A stretch of 64,000 bases of DNA from Candidatus Poseidoniaceae archaeon (lineage in GTDB: Archaea > Thermoplasmatota > Poseidoniia > Poseidoniales > Poseidoniaceae), in assembly GCA_030747695.1 (NCBI GenBank), contig JASLKG010000009.1, positions 62,001 to 126,000 on the forward strand, in the 5' to 3' direction. Made by a program: the position numbers and the translations under genes. This document shows, piece after piece, positions 45,076 to 54,114 of the stretch; position 1 is the stretch's first letter; each line of letters begins with the position of its first letter. The notes beneath the pieces are model-generated. The model ran no database searches. It was not told the origin of the DNA and saw only the letters and a program-made list of their open reading frames with translations.

Positions 45076-46065
45076 TCATGATACCGATGTAATAATTGAG
45101 TATAACCAAGGCAAAGATAGGTTTAGTCGATGGTCAATTCCACTGTGCGTGCCAGGGAATTCTTCCCATTCATGTTCAATGTTTAATTCATTCATTTTTG
45201 CATGTAATTGTCGCAATCCATATTGGATATGATATTGATCACAATTTCCAACATCTATCCATGTAGGGGGGAGATCATGATACATTTCGATTAAGTTTAG
45301 GGGGTCCCATTTTGCCCAATGTGCCCACTTTTTTTCATCAACAATACAATTATCGGTTACAGGTAATGTTCCATCTCCGTATGTTGAGGCCATAGCCATG
45401 ATCATCAAACTATGCATATCTGCATTACCATTTTCAGCATTGTTCTTTAGACTATTAATGAACTCATTATTCCCATCATACTGTAATCGATTAGTAAGTA
45501 CAGATGGAAACGCGGATCCATATATTAGTTCAAATCCACAATCTCCAGAATGACAAGCCACAGCATCCCATTCTTCATCTAGCATCCCCCTTACTAAGGC
45601 CCCATATCCTCCGCTAGATTTCCCTACTAGACCAAAACCTTCAATTTCGTATCTAGATTTAATTTCATTTTGCAAGTCTTCCCGCAACCAAGTGCCCCAT
45701 TTACCCATAATTTCAGAATCGATGAATTGATTGCCTCCAAGGGAAGTGAAGGTATCAGGCATAACTAGAATACAAGGCCCCATAGATCCTTCTTTTACTA
45801 ATCGTTCATGTCTTTGCGGCAGTGTCTCAGCATAAGCTTTCCAATTTGCTCTAGCAAACCCAGTACCTGTAAATGGTGCAAGATAAATTATACAGGGTAA
45901 AGGCCCTCCATTATTCGGAGGTATATGGACCACAATTTCCCGTTCTAACGGGTCCCCCAATGTGTTTTTTATATTGTCAGAGTGAAAAGAAAATCTCTCA
46001 ATTTTCCCTCTGATAGGTTCAAATGAGTGTGCAGGCATGAATCTCGCGACGAGGTGGTTACACAT
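45076..46065 (-). CDS. Alpha/beta-hydrolase, putative esterase (S-formylglutathione hydrolase/Fes-like)
   Basis: The 329-residue protein (320 from ATG 46038) has EREIVVHIPPNNGGPLPCIIYLAPFTG at the oxyanion-hole side, the nucleophile elbow GKSSGGYGAL, an acid region IDVGNCDQYHIQYG and the catalytic histidine in FPGTHSGIDHR. This is the putative-esterase group that includes S-formylglutathione hydrolase and enterochelin esterase. There is no signal peptide, so it acts in the cytoplasm. It lies 6-27 bp upstream of purM, probably co-transcribed; the link to purines is not evident. Confidence 0.85.
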   Translation of the reverse strand: MCNHLVARFMPAHSFEPIRGKIERFSFHSDNIKNTLGDPLEREIVVHIPPNNGGPLPCIIYLAPFTGTGFARANWKAYAETLPQRHERLVKEGSMGPCILVMPDTFTSLGGNQFIDSEIMGKWGTWLREDLQNEIKSRYEIEGFGLVGKSSGGYGALVRGMLDEEWDAVACHSGDCGFELIYGSAFPSVLTNRLQYDGNNEFINSLKNNAENGNADMHSLMIMAMASTYGDGTLPVTDNCIVDEKKWAHWAKWDPLNLIEMYHDLPPTWIDVGNCDQYHIQYGLRQLHAKMNELNIEHEWEEFPGTHSGIDHRLNLSLPWLYSIITSVS

Positions 46066-46198
46066 TGGTTTGGCGGTTCTCCATAGGAACAGTACAAGTG
46101 ATTGTGTGTAGCGATATTTTCTCCAGTGGAAACAATGGGGTAGATGATTGCAATAGAATTCCTCATAAGCCTGAGGCGTTGGCTATGAAAGTCCAGTT

Positions 46199-46203
46199 GG
46201 AGG
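46199..46203 (+). promoter_or_regulatory. Shine-Dalgarno GGAGG of mcm
   Basis: GGAGG stands 7 nt before the ATG at 46211, confirming that start. Between the divergent esterase and mcm (46066-46210) only a weak inverted repeat CCTCA-TAAGCC-TGAGG is visible. Confidence 0.6.
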
Positions 46204-46210
46204 ATTTTGT

Positions 46211-48337
46211 ATGACTATTCAAGAATTTGACCTTCCTGCTCGTTGGAGATCTTTGATGACCGAGCAGTTTAGTGAGGCAATTCATAATTTGCAAGTCTCT
46301 TGGCCAGATTTACAATCCTTAAAAATTTCTTACAGAGTTATCGAATCTTTTGATCCGGATTTTGCAGTCAACATTGTCACGCATCCAGAACTTAACACAA
46401 TGGCTGCTAATCAAGCACTTCGACTTTTGTTAACGGAATTAGGTTCAAAAAACATAGTTGCCTTTGTAAGGATTGTAGATTTACCACCAGATTGTTATCG
46501 AACAGTTAGACAACTTCGAAGTGAAGATTTAGGTCAAATGATTTCAGTTGAAGCGATTGCAACGAAAATTGGACGTGTTCTACCAAGAACATATGAGGGA
46601 AGCTTCGAGTGTATGGCATGCGGCCACAGAATAAAAATCACTCAACCAAATGAACAGGAATTAATTGAGCCAGTTGAATGTTTTCAATTAGATGGAGGGT
46701 GTGGCCGTCCCAAGGGTAAAACAAGATTCGTTCAAAGGGTAGAAGAATCAATTTTGATAGATTCGCAATTTATTGAATTACAAGAGCCCCCTGAGAATCT
46801 TAGAGGAGGTATACAGCCAGAAAGAATACTTTGTATTGCAGAACAAGATCTTGCAGGTAATTTAAATCCTGGAGATAGAGTGAAGGCTAATGGAATGCTA
46901 TTTGTCCGTTCACAAAGGAAAAATGGTAAAGAAACTCCTATTTTTGATATATTTTTACGCATACATTCAGTTGAGAGAGAGAATATACCTTTAGAGGAGA
47001 TTCAAATTTCCGACGATGAAGAAAAGGAAATCAAAGAGTTTGCAAAACGAAAAGATATTTTTGACTTGTTTAAGCGTTCAATTGCACCCTCTATTCACGG
47101 CTTAGAAGCAGAAAAAGAATCACTTGCTTTGCAATTATTTGGAGGAGTTCCAGGGAAATCTCCTGATGGAACTAGGCTTAGAGGAGATATTCACATATTG
47201 TTAATGGGAGATCCAGGCGTTGCAAAGTCCCAATTGCTATCTTACATGGCCAATCTTTCTCCCCGGGGGCGTTTTACTTCAGGGATGTCATCAACAGGCG
47301 CGGGTTTGACTGCAGCTGCAGTGCAAGATGCTGCAGCGGATGGGCGCTGGACACTTGAGGCAGGTACACTTGCATTGGCAGATCTTGGACTTGCAGCAGT
47401 TGATGAATTCGACAAAATGAATCCTAATGATAGATCTGCTATGCACGAAGCAATGGAACAACAACGAATTTCAATCTCAAAAGCAGGAATAAATGCAACT
47501 CTTTCAACACGTTGTGCCATATTGGCAGCAGCCAATCCGAAGGCGGGACGATTTGAATCGGTTTCAGAAGTACCCTTCACACATCAAATAAATCTATCAC
47601 CACCACTATTGTCAAGATTTGATGTGATATGGTTGTTAACAGACAATCCAACTAAAGATCTTGATACATTGATTGCCAATCATATAATTTCTACAAGGAT
47701 GAGTGCCACACCTGAATTACTTATTGAACAGGGAAGTAGACCAGATCCAACTAAGGTAGCAGATAGTATAAGCTCAACTACACAGCAAGCTGGCCATGAG
47801 ATAATCACTCGTGAGATGATGAAGAAGTATGTAGCATATGCAAAAAGAAGTTGCCATCCTACAATTACTGAAGAAGCAAAGAATATGATTGTAGAATTTT
47901 ATGTTGAAACTCGTAGAGCCGGAGGAGAGCAAGTAGATTCAGTAGCAATTACAGCACGTGGTATTGAAGCAGTTTATCGATTAGCACAAGCATCAGCCAG
48001 AATAAGGTTGAATGATAAGGTCGAGGTAGAAGATGCAAATAGAGCGATTAGAATAACTAGAACTTGGCGATTTAAGTTGATGGGTGACAATTATGATGAA
48101 ACAACTCTACAATCTGGGAAGAAGCCTACTAAGAGAAATCGAGAGCGACAAATTATTGAAATCGTTCGTAGGATCCATCAAGAAACAGGTGATATGGTCC
48201 CAATAATTGATGTATTTACTCAAGCCGAAAAGGGCAATATTTCGAGGGACATTGCAGAAGAAATCATTGATGCTTTAGTAATAGATGGACGATTAATTAG
48301 GCCTAGAGGATATGAACATTTGACTCCAGGTGTTTGA
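46211..48337 (+). CDS. mcm: Replicative helicase MCM
   Basis: The 708-residue protein has the archaeal MCM layout: N-terminal domain with a zinc site (CMACGHR near 133 and GGCGRPKG near 160), OB-fold, then the AAA+ domain with Walker A GDPGVAKSQLL (about 333), ASSTGAGLTAAAV-type helix-2 insert region, Walker B AAVDEFDKM (about 395-403), sensor I AAANPKAG, arginine finger LLSRFDV (about 467) and a C-terminal winged-helix domain (REMMKKYVAYAKRS; IDVFTQAEKGNISRDIAEE). It unwinds DNA at the replication fork as a hexamer. No intein. It starts a rightward run mcm-gatE-(DUF4430 protein). Confidence 0.97.
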   Translation: MTIQEFDLPARWRSLMTEQFSEAIHNLQVSWPDLQSLKISYRVIESFDPDFAVNIVTHPELNTMAANQALRLLLTELGSKNIVAFVRIVDLPPDCYRTVRQLRSEDLGQMISVEAIATKIGRVLPRTYEGSFECMACGHRIKITQPNEQELIEPVECFQLDGGCGRPKGKTRFVQRVEESILIDSQFIELQEPPENLRGGIQPERILCIAEQDLAGNLNPGDRVKANGMLFVRSQRKNGKETPIFDIFLRIHSVERENIPLEEIQISDDEEKEIKEFAKRKDIFDLFKRSIAPSIHGLEAEKESLALQLFGGVPGKSPDGTRLRGDIHILLMGDPGVAKSQLLSYMANLSPRGRFTSGMSSTGAGLTAAAVQDAAADGRWTLEAGTLALADLGLAAVDEFDKMNPNDRSAMHEAMEQQRISISKAGINATLSTRCAILAAANPKAGRFESVSEVPFTHQINLSPPLLSRFDVIWLLTDNPTKDLDTLIANHIISTRMSATPELLIEQGSRPDPTKVADSISSTTQQAGHEIITREMMKKYVAYAKRSCHPTITEEAKNMIVEFYVETRRAGGEQVDSVAITARGIEAVYRLAQASARIRLNDKVEVEDANRAIRITRTWRFKLMGDNYDETTLQSGKKPTKRNRERQIIEIVRRIHQETGDMVPIIDVFTQAEKGNISRDIAEEIIDALVIDGRLIRPRGYEHLTPGV

Positions 48338-48343
48338 AAAAGG

Positions 48344-50347
48344 ATGTTTGGGACAATGGAGCCACAGGGAGACATTTCAAATCCTGAAGCATTGGATCCA
48401 GAAGCACTTGGATTCATGTGTGGTATAGAAGTTCACCAGCAACTTGCAACAGGCAAATTACACTCTAGGCAATTGGGAGAACTTCATGACATAACTATGG
48501 AAACTCTACCTGATGATTGGCCAAGAGTCCACCGGCGTTTACGAAGTGCAAGTGGCGAAGGTGGAACTGTAGATGTTGCTGCAAGATTCGAAGCAAAGAG
48601 AAATAGATCATTTGTATATTGCCAATCTCCTAATTCTGGATTAATTGAACTTGATGAACAACCACCACTTCCTCATGATCAAAATGCTTTAGATATTTCA
48701 TTAACAGTTTCTGCAATGATTGGAGCAAAACCAGTCCCACTCTTACAAACGATGCGTAAAACAGTAGTAGATGGGTCAAATACTAGTGGATTTCAACGAA
48801 CCACATTGATTGCAACAGATGGAATATTGGATACAGAAGGCGGCCCTGTGGGAATTGATGTACTTTGTTTGGAAGAAGATTCAGCACGTAAATTGGAAAG
48901 TCAATTAACCCCGAGAGGAGAAGTTGTAACTTGGAATCTCGATAGACTTGGAATCCCTTTGATTGAAATTGCAACTGCGCCAGATGTAAAATCACCAGAA
49001 CATGCCAAGCAGACTTCTATTGCATTGGGCCGAACATTACGCGATACACGTAGAGTTAGAAGGGGCCTTGGAAGCATAAGGCAAGATCTCAATGTGTCAA
49101 TAATGTGCGGAGATAGAGTTGAAATTAAAGGATGCCAAGATCTCGATTGGATACCTAGAATAATACGCTGTGAGATGGCTAGACAACTTCATTTTTACAG
49201 ATTGGCAAATCAATTACGAACAATGCATAATTTCCCATTACTAAATTCAGATAGGAGAGAAAAATCAGAAGATATAACCGATTTAATAGCAGGATTGTTG
49301 CCATTAAAGTTGACAGATGTCAGTGAAATATTTTCAGACTGTTCTTCAAATATGATTCAAAATGGATTCGAAAAAGACGCTATAATGCTTGCATTACCAT
49401 TACCTGGATTTGAGGGATTAATCGGCAACAAAGCGTTTGATCAAAACAACTCCCAACTTCCAAGATTGGGTAGAGAATTAGCAGGAGCAGCCAAACTTGC
49501 AGGAGTTGCAGGTATATTTCATTCAGATGAACTTCCTGCCTATGGCATCGACCAAAATTTTGTAGATTTAACTAGAGAAATGTTAGATGGAGTTGATGCA
49601 TTTGTACTTTGTTTGGCTCCAAAATGGCAAGCCGAATTGGCACTGGAGAGTGTATTAAATCGGGCGAGAATGGCATTTAATCGAATTCCTAAGGAAGTAA
49701 GAAATGTCGTAGTGAAAAAAGGCTCTCCCGAAGATGGCACTACATCACCAATGCGCCCATTGCCTGGAGGGGCAAGGATGTATCCCGAAACAGATATTCC
49801 TCCTTTGGTAATTAACGAATCTCATTGGGAACAAATTGTATCAAACATCCCCCTGACTCAACGAGAAAGAGCAGAAAGACTTTCAAAATATGAGATAAGT
49901 CATGACCAAGCAAATCAATTGTTAGCCAGAGAATTAGATGATTATTTTGTAAATCATGCAAACGGGCTACCACAAAAAGCATGGGCAACTATGCTTTTGG
50001 AAAACAGTGGTGATATTGGTTTGATGGCTTTGGTTTTGACAGCTAAAGAAGAAGGTTATGTTTCAAAAGAAGGAATGGTTGAACTTATTGGGTCATTCGA
50101 AGGCGAATTCCCAACACTTGATGAGATTGCAAAAAAATCAGAAGCGATGGGATTGAAACCTGCAGATGCAAGTGAATTGATGGCCATCGTAGAATCAGTA
50201 GTTGCAGAAAGAATTGATTTTGTTAAAGAGCGTGGAATGGGCGCAATTGGCCCTTTGATGGGAACAGTAATGGGTGCTTGTGGAGGAGCTGCTGATGGCA
50301 AACAAGTTAGCGCTCTATTGAAAGAAGTCATTCAGAGGAATTTGTAA
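48344..50347 (+). CDS. gatE: Glutamyl-tRNA(Gln) amidotransferase subunit E
   Basis: The 667-residue protein has the GatB/GatE core (GFMCGIEVHQQLATGKLHSR, FVYCQSPNSGLIELDEQPPLPHDQNALDISL, TLIATDG, RRVRRGLGSIRQDLNVSI). An inserted AspRS-like GAD domain at about 330-440 (PGFEGLIGNKAF... LGRELAGAAKLAGVAGIFHSDELPAYG) distinguishes archaeal GatE from GatB. A YqeY-like helical tail is present (MGAIGPLMGTVMGACGGAADGKQV). With GatD, not in this window, it converts Glu-tRNA(Gln) to Gln-tRNA(Gln). Start ATG 48344, 6 bp after mcm; ATG 48356 is an alternative. Confidence 0.96.
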   Translation: MFGTMEPQGDISNPEALDPEALGFMCGIEVHQQLATGKLHSRQLGELHDITMETLPDDWPRVHRRLRSASGEGGTVDVAARFEAKRNRSFVYCQSPNSGLIELDEQPPLPHDQNALDISLTVSAMIGAKPVPLLQTMRKTVVDGSNTSGFQRTTLIATDGILDTEGGPVGIDVLCLEEDSARKLESQLTPRGEVVTWNLDRLGIPLIEIATAPDVKSPEHAKQTSIALGRTLRDTRRVRRGLGSIRQDLNVSIMCGDRVEIKGCQDLDWIPRIIRCEMARQLHFYRLANQLRTMHNFPLLNSDRREKSEDITDLIAGLLPLKLTDVSEIFSDCSSNMIQNGFEKDAIMLALPLPGFEGLIGNKAFDQNNSQLPRLGRELAGAAKLAGVAGIFHSDELPAYGIDQNFVDLTREMLDGVDAFVLCLAPKWQAELALESVLNRARMAFNRIPKEVRNVVVKKGSPEDGTTSPMRPLPGGARMYPETDIPPLVINESHWEQIVSNIPLTQRERAERLSKYEISHDQANQLLARELDDYFVNHANGLPQKAWATMLLENSGDIGLMALVLTAKEEGYVSKEGMVELIGSFEGEFPTLDEIAKKSEAMGLKPADASELMAIVESVVAERIDFVKERGMGAIGPLMGTVMGACGGAADGKQVSALLKEVIQRNL

Positions 50348-51969
50348 TGCGTCGAGCAATATTAATTTTTTTTGTGTTATTAATTCCAATTGTTAGCGCA
50401 ACACTCGATGAACAAAACTCTTGGAAAATAGATATTGACAACGGATACATTTCAACAAAACCTTTGATAGTTGAAGATCAAGTAATTGTTAGAACATCGG
50501 GGTTTTGGATAAACCAAGATAGACCTCACGTTTATTCGTTTGATTTGATTACTGGAGAAGAGAATTGGAGATATCGTTCAAATAATTCTACTCAACATGA
50601 TTTGTCACCCTTATTATTTGTTAATTCAGGAAAGGGTAATTGCGGCTCATGGTCTTCAATGGTAATTGTTGGGTGGACTGATGGGAAAGTAACAGCTCTT
50701 GACATTTACACTGGTAATGAATTGTGGAGTGCACAAACCGAAGTAATTACTTGGGGAATAACTGGTGAAATGGCCTTAGATGAGGATTTAGTAGTTGTAC
50801 CTACAAGAAAAGGCCTATCCTCATTTTGTCTCGCAGATGGTGTTTTAGATTTACGTGTTAATTTGCCCGAATTGGGTTGGCGTAATGGCGTAACAGTAAC
50901 CGATGAAGCATATTGGTTAGGTAACGAAGAAGGAGTATTAAACAAAATTTATAGAAACGGTACAGTAGAAAACCAAGCTATAGGCGTAGGTAAAATCCGT
51001 CATGCACCAATACCAACACCACACGGAATATTCGTGCACATGCAAACAGATGAAGGCTCAATCTTGTTTGTAGGAAATGAAAGTATTGGCGTCTCTGGAT
51101 CATCCCCGGCAATTCCAACAATATATCAAAATAAGATACATGCTTCTACAAGTTCAGAGTATTTGATTATCGATTGCGATTCTTCAAATTGTGTAATAAA
51201 TGACAGAATATCATTCCATTCTAATGGAGAAATAGTAGTTAATCAGTTAGCTAATGGAGAATATAATGTATGGTTACCATCAAATAATGCTGAAGGCGGT
51301 TGGGGAATATTTGCTGACACATCATTACTGAGAATGCATGTTACTGAAGATGACACATACACTACTGCAGGCCCGGGTTTTGGTAAATTAAATTCTATCG
51401 CTCTAGGAAGTGATTCTGGAGTACTTCATGTTAGTTTTACAGGCGAATCAGCACAAGATGATACAGGAATTTTTGAAACGTTTATTCTATTCATTATTTT
51501 ATGTTCAGTCCTTGCTTTAGTAATAGGATTTGCATTAGATAAGCGCGAATTAAGCCAAAAAGCGTTTGTAGTCTTGATATTATTTATTTCAATACAAATT
51601 CTCCCTCAGGTATCAAATTCATGGTCAGAGGCAATTGATATTCAAATTGAATCAGAAGGAGATTGGAACGAATCTTGGCCTGATGAATGGATTGGGACAC
51701 AGATAGTTGTGATTGAATTACCTGAAGGAGAGTTGCTTATCGGGGGTATGAGCGGCCATGAAAACGTTGAACAATTAACCGATGAAGCAGCAATTCAATT
51801 GGATATTAACATCACAAAAGAAACTCATAGTATTGGCACATGGATTACTTCATTCAACGGATTTGCAGGCGAAGGATGGGAGTTTACTATTGATGGGGAA
51901 AAATCCCCTCTTGGAATATCTGATGCAAAGGTCAGTGAAGATAGTGTTGTGCGTTGGTTACTAGCGTGA
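50347..51969 (+). CDS. Membrane protein with PQQ-like beta-propeller and C-terminal DUF4430-like domain
   Basis: The 540-residue protein has a signal peptide (AILIFFVLLIPIVSA). Residues about 22-350 show repeats such as VYSFDLITGEENWRYRS and VTALDIYTGNELWSAQ, the WD/PQQ-type propeller pattern. Two TM helices (about 376-396 and 405-420) are followed by about 115 extracytoplasmic residues ending GEGWEFTIDGEKSPLGISDAKVSEDSVVRWLL. That ending closely fits DUF4430, the transcobalamin-like domain often found beside ECF-type transporters. The next gene encodes an ECF-type S component, so this protein may capture a vitamin at the cell surface and hand it over. The ATG overlaps the gatE stop by one base; placement in the gatE operon is probably incidental. 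Confidence 0.78.
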   Translation: MRRAILIFFVLLIPIVSATLDEQNSWKIDIDNGYISTKPLIVEDQVIVRTSGFWINQDRPHVYSFDLITGEENWRYRSNNSTQHDLSPLLFVNSGKGNCGSWSSMVIVGWTDGKVTALDIYTGNELWSAQTEVITWGITGEMALDEDLVVVPTRKGLSSFCLADGVLDLRVNLPELGWRNGVTVTDEAYWLGNEEGVLNKIYRNGTVENQAIGVGKIRHAPIPTPHGIFVHMQTDEGSILFVGNESIGVSGSSPAIPTIYQNKIHASTSSEYLIIDCDSSNCVINDRISFHSNGEIVVNQLANGEYNVWLPSNNAEGGWGIFADTSLLRMHVTEDDTYTTAGPGFGKLNSIALGSDSGVLHVSFTGESAQDDTGIFETFILFIILCSVLALVIGFALDKRELSQKAFVVLILFISIQILPQVSNSWSEAIDIQIESEGDWNESWPDEWIGTQIVVIELPEGELLIGGMSGHENVEQLTDEAAIQLDINITKETHSIGTWITSFNGFAGEGWEFTIDGEKSPLGISDAKVSEDSVVRWLLA

Positions 51970-52001
51970 AGTTCAAGGCATGAACACCTTTACCCCTCTT
52001 T

Positions 52002-52661
52002 ATGGTACTAACGAGCGGAGTACACGGACCTACTCTTGGGCCCCTAGAATCGCTGATAGTAAATACACTGTTAATAGCAGTGGCATTTTACTTATTATGC
52101 CGGCCAACAACCTCTCCGCGTAGAGAAATATTGGTTTTGTCGAGTATTACCTTAGCCGCAGTTGCAAGTAGAGTGGCACTGGAACCTCTTCCAAACGTTC
52201 AGCCTATGACTATGATGTGTTTGGTTATGGGCGCTACACTCGGATCTCGTAGAGGAATGGCATTTGCAGTAATAGCCACCATACTCACTAACATTATCTT
52301 ATCAAATGGTTGGTGGACCTTGTTCCAAGCAAGTGGATGGGCAACTATCGCCTTTGTGGGCTCAAGATTAGTGTTAGTAGAAGAAGGCACATTGAATATG
52401 AAGAAATTACTAATGGCTTGCATCTTCGCAAGTATCTTCTTTGATTGGTGGGTTTCATTGTCAATATACGAATCAGGCATGACGCTTTCAGCATTTGGAT
52501 ATTATTTGGTAAATGGCATTCCATTTGACATTATGCATGCGATTTCTTCTATTGCAGCAGCAGTATTGTTTGGGCCTTGGCTAAACAATCTCATACACGA
52601 GGAGGTCGTTCTAGATGTGGTTTCAAAGCCTACGGGAGAGACTGATGTCGTCCGAAACTGA
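52002..52661 (+). CDS. ECF-transporter S-component-like membrane protein
   Basis: The 219-residue protein has five or six TM helices and the segment PMTMMCLVMGATLGSRRGMAFAVIATILTNIILSNGWWTLFQASGW, typical of ECF substrate-binding (S) subunits: the small-residue-rich helix and G-x(n)-F-x(n)-N pattern, then PFDIMHAISSIAAAVLFGPWL, where S components contact EcfT. No ATPase or EcfT gene is in the window, so it would share a module encoded elsewhere. The DUF4430-like protein immediately upstream suggests cobalamin or a related ligand; this is an inference. ATG 52002 follows after 32 bp; its end overlaps pth2. Confidence 0.75.
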   Translation: MVLTSGVHGPTLGPLESLIVNTLLIAVAFYLLCRPTTSPRREILVLSSITLAAVASRVALEPLPNVQPMTMMCLVMGATLGSRRGMAFAVIATILTNIILSNGWWTLFQASGWATIAFVGSRLVLVEEGTLNMKKLLMACIFASIFFDWWVSLSIYESGMTLSAFGYYLVNGIPFDIMHAISSIAAAVLFGPWLNNLIHEEVVLDVVSKPTGETDVVRN

Positions 52662-53013
52662 AACAGTAACTATGGTTTTAGTAACCAGAGATGATCTGAA
52701 ATTGTCGAAGGGTAAACTAGCAGCACAGTGTTCCCATGCTGCAGTTGATTGTGCAATAAAATCAAAGAAAAATGCAACGAGATTGTATGAAAGATGGAAT
52801 CAATCCGGTGCAAGGAAAATTGTAGTTAGAGCAGATGATGCCGATCATTTGAAAGAATTGAATAAGCTGGCAAGGAAAGCCAATTTGATTTCATCTCTAA
52901 TTAAGGATGCAGGACATACAGAAATTCCTCCTGGGACGATAACGGTCCTTGGGATTGGCCCTGCAACTAGAGCGGCAGTAGATGCCATAACTGGAGACCT
53001 GAAACTGCTTTGA
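52645..53013 (+). CDS. pth2: Peptidyl-tRNA hydrolase 2 (archaeal/eukaryotic type)
   Basis: The product (122 residues from ATG 52645; 132 from 52615) fits Pth2: TVTMVLVTRDDLKLSKGKLAAQCSHAAVDCAIK, with the conserved K-G-K-x-AAQ-HA motif, KIVVRADDADHLKELNKLARKANLISSLIKDAGHTEIPPGTITVLGIGPA, containing DAGHTEIPPGT and the C-terminal GP motif. It frees peptidyl-tRNAs. MSSETETVTM is the more family-like start. It overlaps the S component gene, indicating co-transcription. Confidence 0.96.
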   Translation: MSSETETVTMVLVTRDDLKLSKGKLAAQCSHAAVDCAIKSKKNATRLYERWNQSGARKIVVRADDADHLKELNKLARKANLISSLIKDAGHTEIPPGTITVLGIGPATRAAVDAITGDLKLL

Positions 53014-53035
53014 GTAAGTTACGTGTGGGATAGCC

Positions 53036-54076
53036 ATGCGCGAGCACCCATCTGACCGTGTAGATCTTCGTAGTGACACTGTAACACAGCCTACCAAAGA
53101 TATGCGTGCAGCCATGGAATCAGCTAGTGTTGGTGATGATGTTTTAGGAGACGATCCAACCGTAAAAGCGTTAGAACAAACACTTGCCAAAATGCTTGGC
53201 AAAGAAGCGGCTTTATTTGTTGCTAGTGGAACAATGGCTAACGCCATAGCAATACGTGCTCACACATCATCGGGCGATGAAATAATTACAGAAACAACTT
53301 CACATATTTATCAATATGAAGGAGGAGGTTATGCGGCTCTATCAGGATGCTCGGTTGCATTAGTTCCAGGCGAAAGAGGGATTCTAAACCCGGATGATGT
53401 TGCAAAAGCAATACGTAAATCAGAAGGCAGCCTCTCACATTACCCAGATGGCAAATTAGTATGTGTTGAAAATACATCAAATCGTGGAGGAGGGACCTGC
53501 TATCCACAAGAGACCTTAGATGCAATTGCAAAAATTGCACACGACAATGATTGTGCTGCCCATATTGATGGAGCGCGTTTATTCAATGCAGTAATAGCTA
53601 CTGGAACAGATCCTTCTAGGATGGTCAGAGATTACGATACAATTTCAATTTGTTTGTCAAAAGGTTTAGGCGCCCCAGTAGGGAGTGTTTTAGTAGGTTC
53701 TTCTGAAATTATCTCAAAAGCCCATCGTTGGCGTAAAATGTATGGAGGCGGTATGAGGCAAGCTGGGATAATTGCCGCAGGTGGTCTTTACGCGATTCAA
53801 AATAATATTCAACGCCTTGCTGAAGATCATACACGTGCACGTCGTCTTGCAGAATCTGTAAATGCAATTGATGGATTTAGTGTTGATATGGAAAGTGTTC
53901 AAACAAATATGGTGTACATTGAAGGCGATCTTGACGCTAAAGAAATAATACAAAGATTAGCTGAAAAAGGCATAGATGTACTTGATGTCGGACCAACTGC
54001 CGTTCGTGCAGTAATTCATTTACATATTACTGATGAAGATATAGATAGAACAATCAGTGCCTTTTCTACACTTTGA
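53036..54076 (+). CDS. ltaE: Low-specificity L-threonine aldolase
   Basis: The 346-residue protein shows RVDLRSDTVTQPTKDMRAAM, GDDVLGDDPTVKALE, AALFVASGTMANAIAI, ENTSNRGGGTCYP, HIDGARLFNAVIA, and ICLSKGLGAPVGSVLVG with the PLP-binding lysine at residue 209: the complete signature of the beta-eliminating lyase/threonine aldolase family. It cleaves threonine or allo-threonine to glycine and acetaldehyde, or runs as a glycine source. It is a single gene, 22 bp after pth2. Confidence 0.95.
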   Translation: MREHPSDRVDLRSDTVTQPTKDMRAAMESASVGDDVLGDDPTVKALEQTLAKMLGKEAALFVASGTMANAIAIRAHTSSGDEIITETTSHIYQYEGGGYAALSGCSVALVPGERGILNPDDVAKAIRKSEGSLSHYPDGKLVCVENTSNRGGGTCYPQETLDAIAKIAHDNDCAAHIDGARLFNAVIATGTDPSRMVRDYDTISICLSKGLGAPVGSVLVGSSEIISKAHRWRKMYGGGMRQAGIIAAGGLYAIQNNIQRLAEDHTRARRLAESVNAIDGFSVDMESVQTNMVYIEGDLDAKEIIQRLAEKGIDVLDVGPTAVRAVIHLHITDEDIDRTISAFSTL

Positions 54077-54090
54077 AACATACACTTCAG

Positions 54091-54098
54091 ATATAAAG
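54091..54098 (+). promoter_or_regulatory. TATA-like box ATATAAAG before the thioredoxin-like protein
   Basis: ATATAAAG is centred about 21 bp before the ATG at 54115, close to leaderless spacing. A GGGGAG at 54106-54111 could instead act as SD on a short leader. Confidence 0.4.
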
Positions 54099-54114
54099 AA
54101 GATTTGGGGAGTCC

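Noticed and set aside
46161..46176. Inverted repeat CCTCA-TAAGCC-TGAGG before mcm
   Set aside because: Only 5 bp with a 6-nt loop; such matches are expected by chance in 145 bp.
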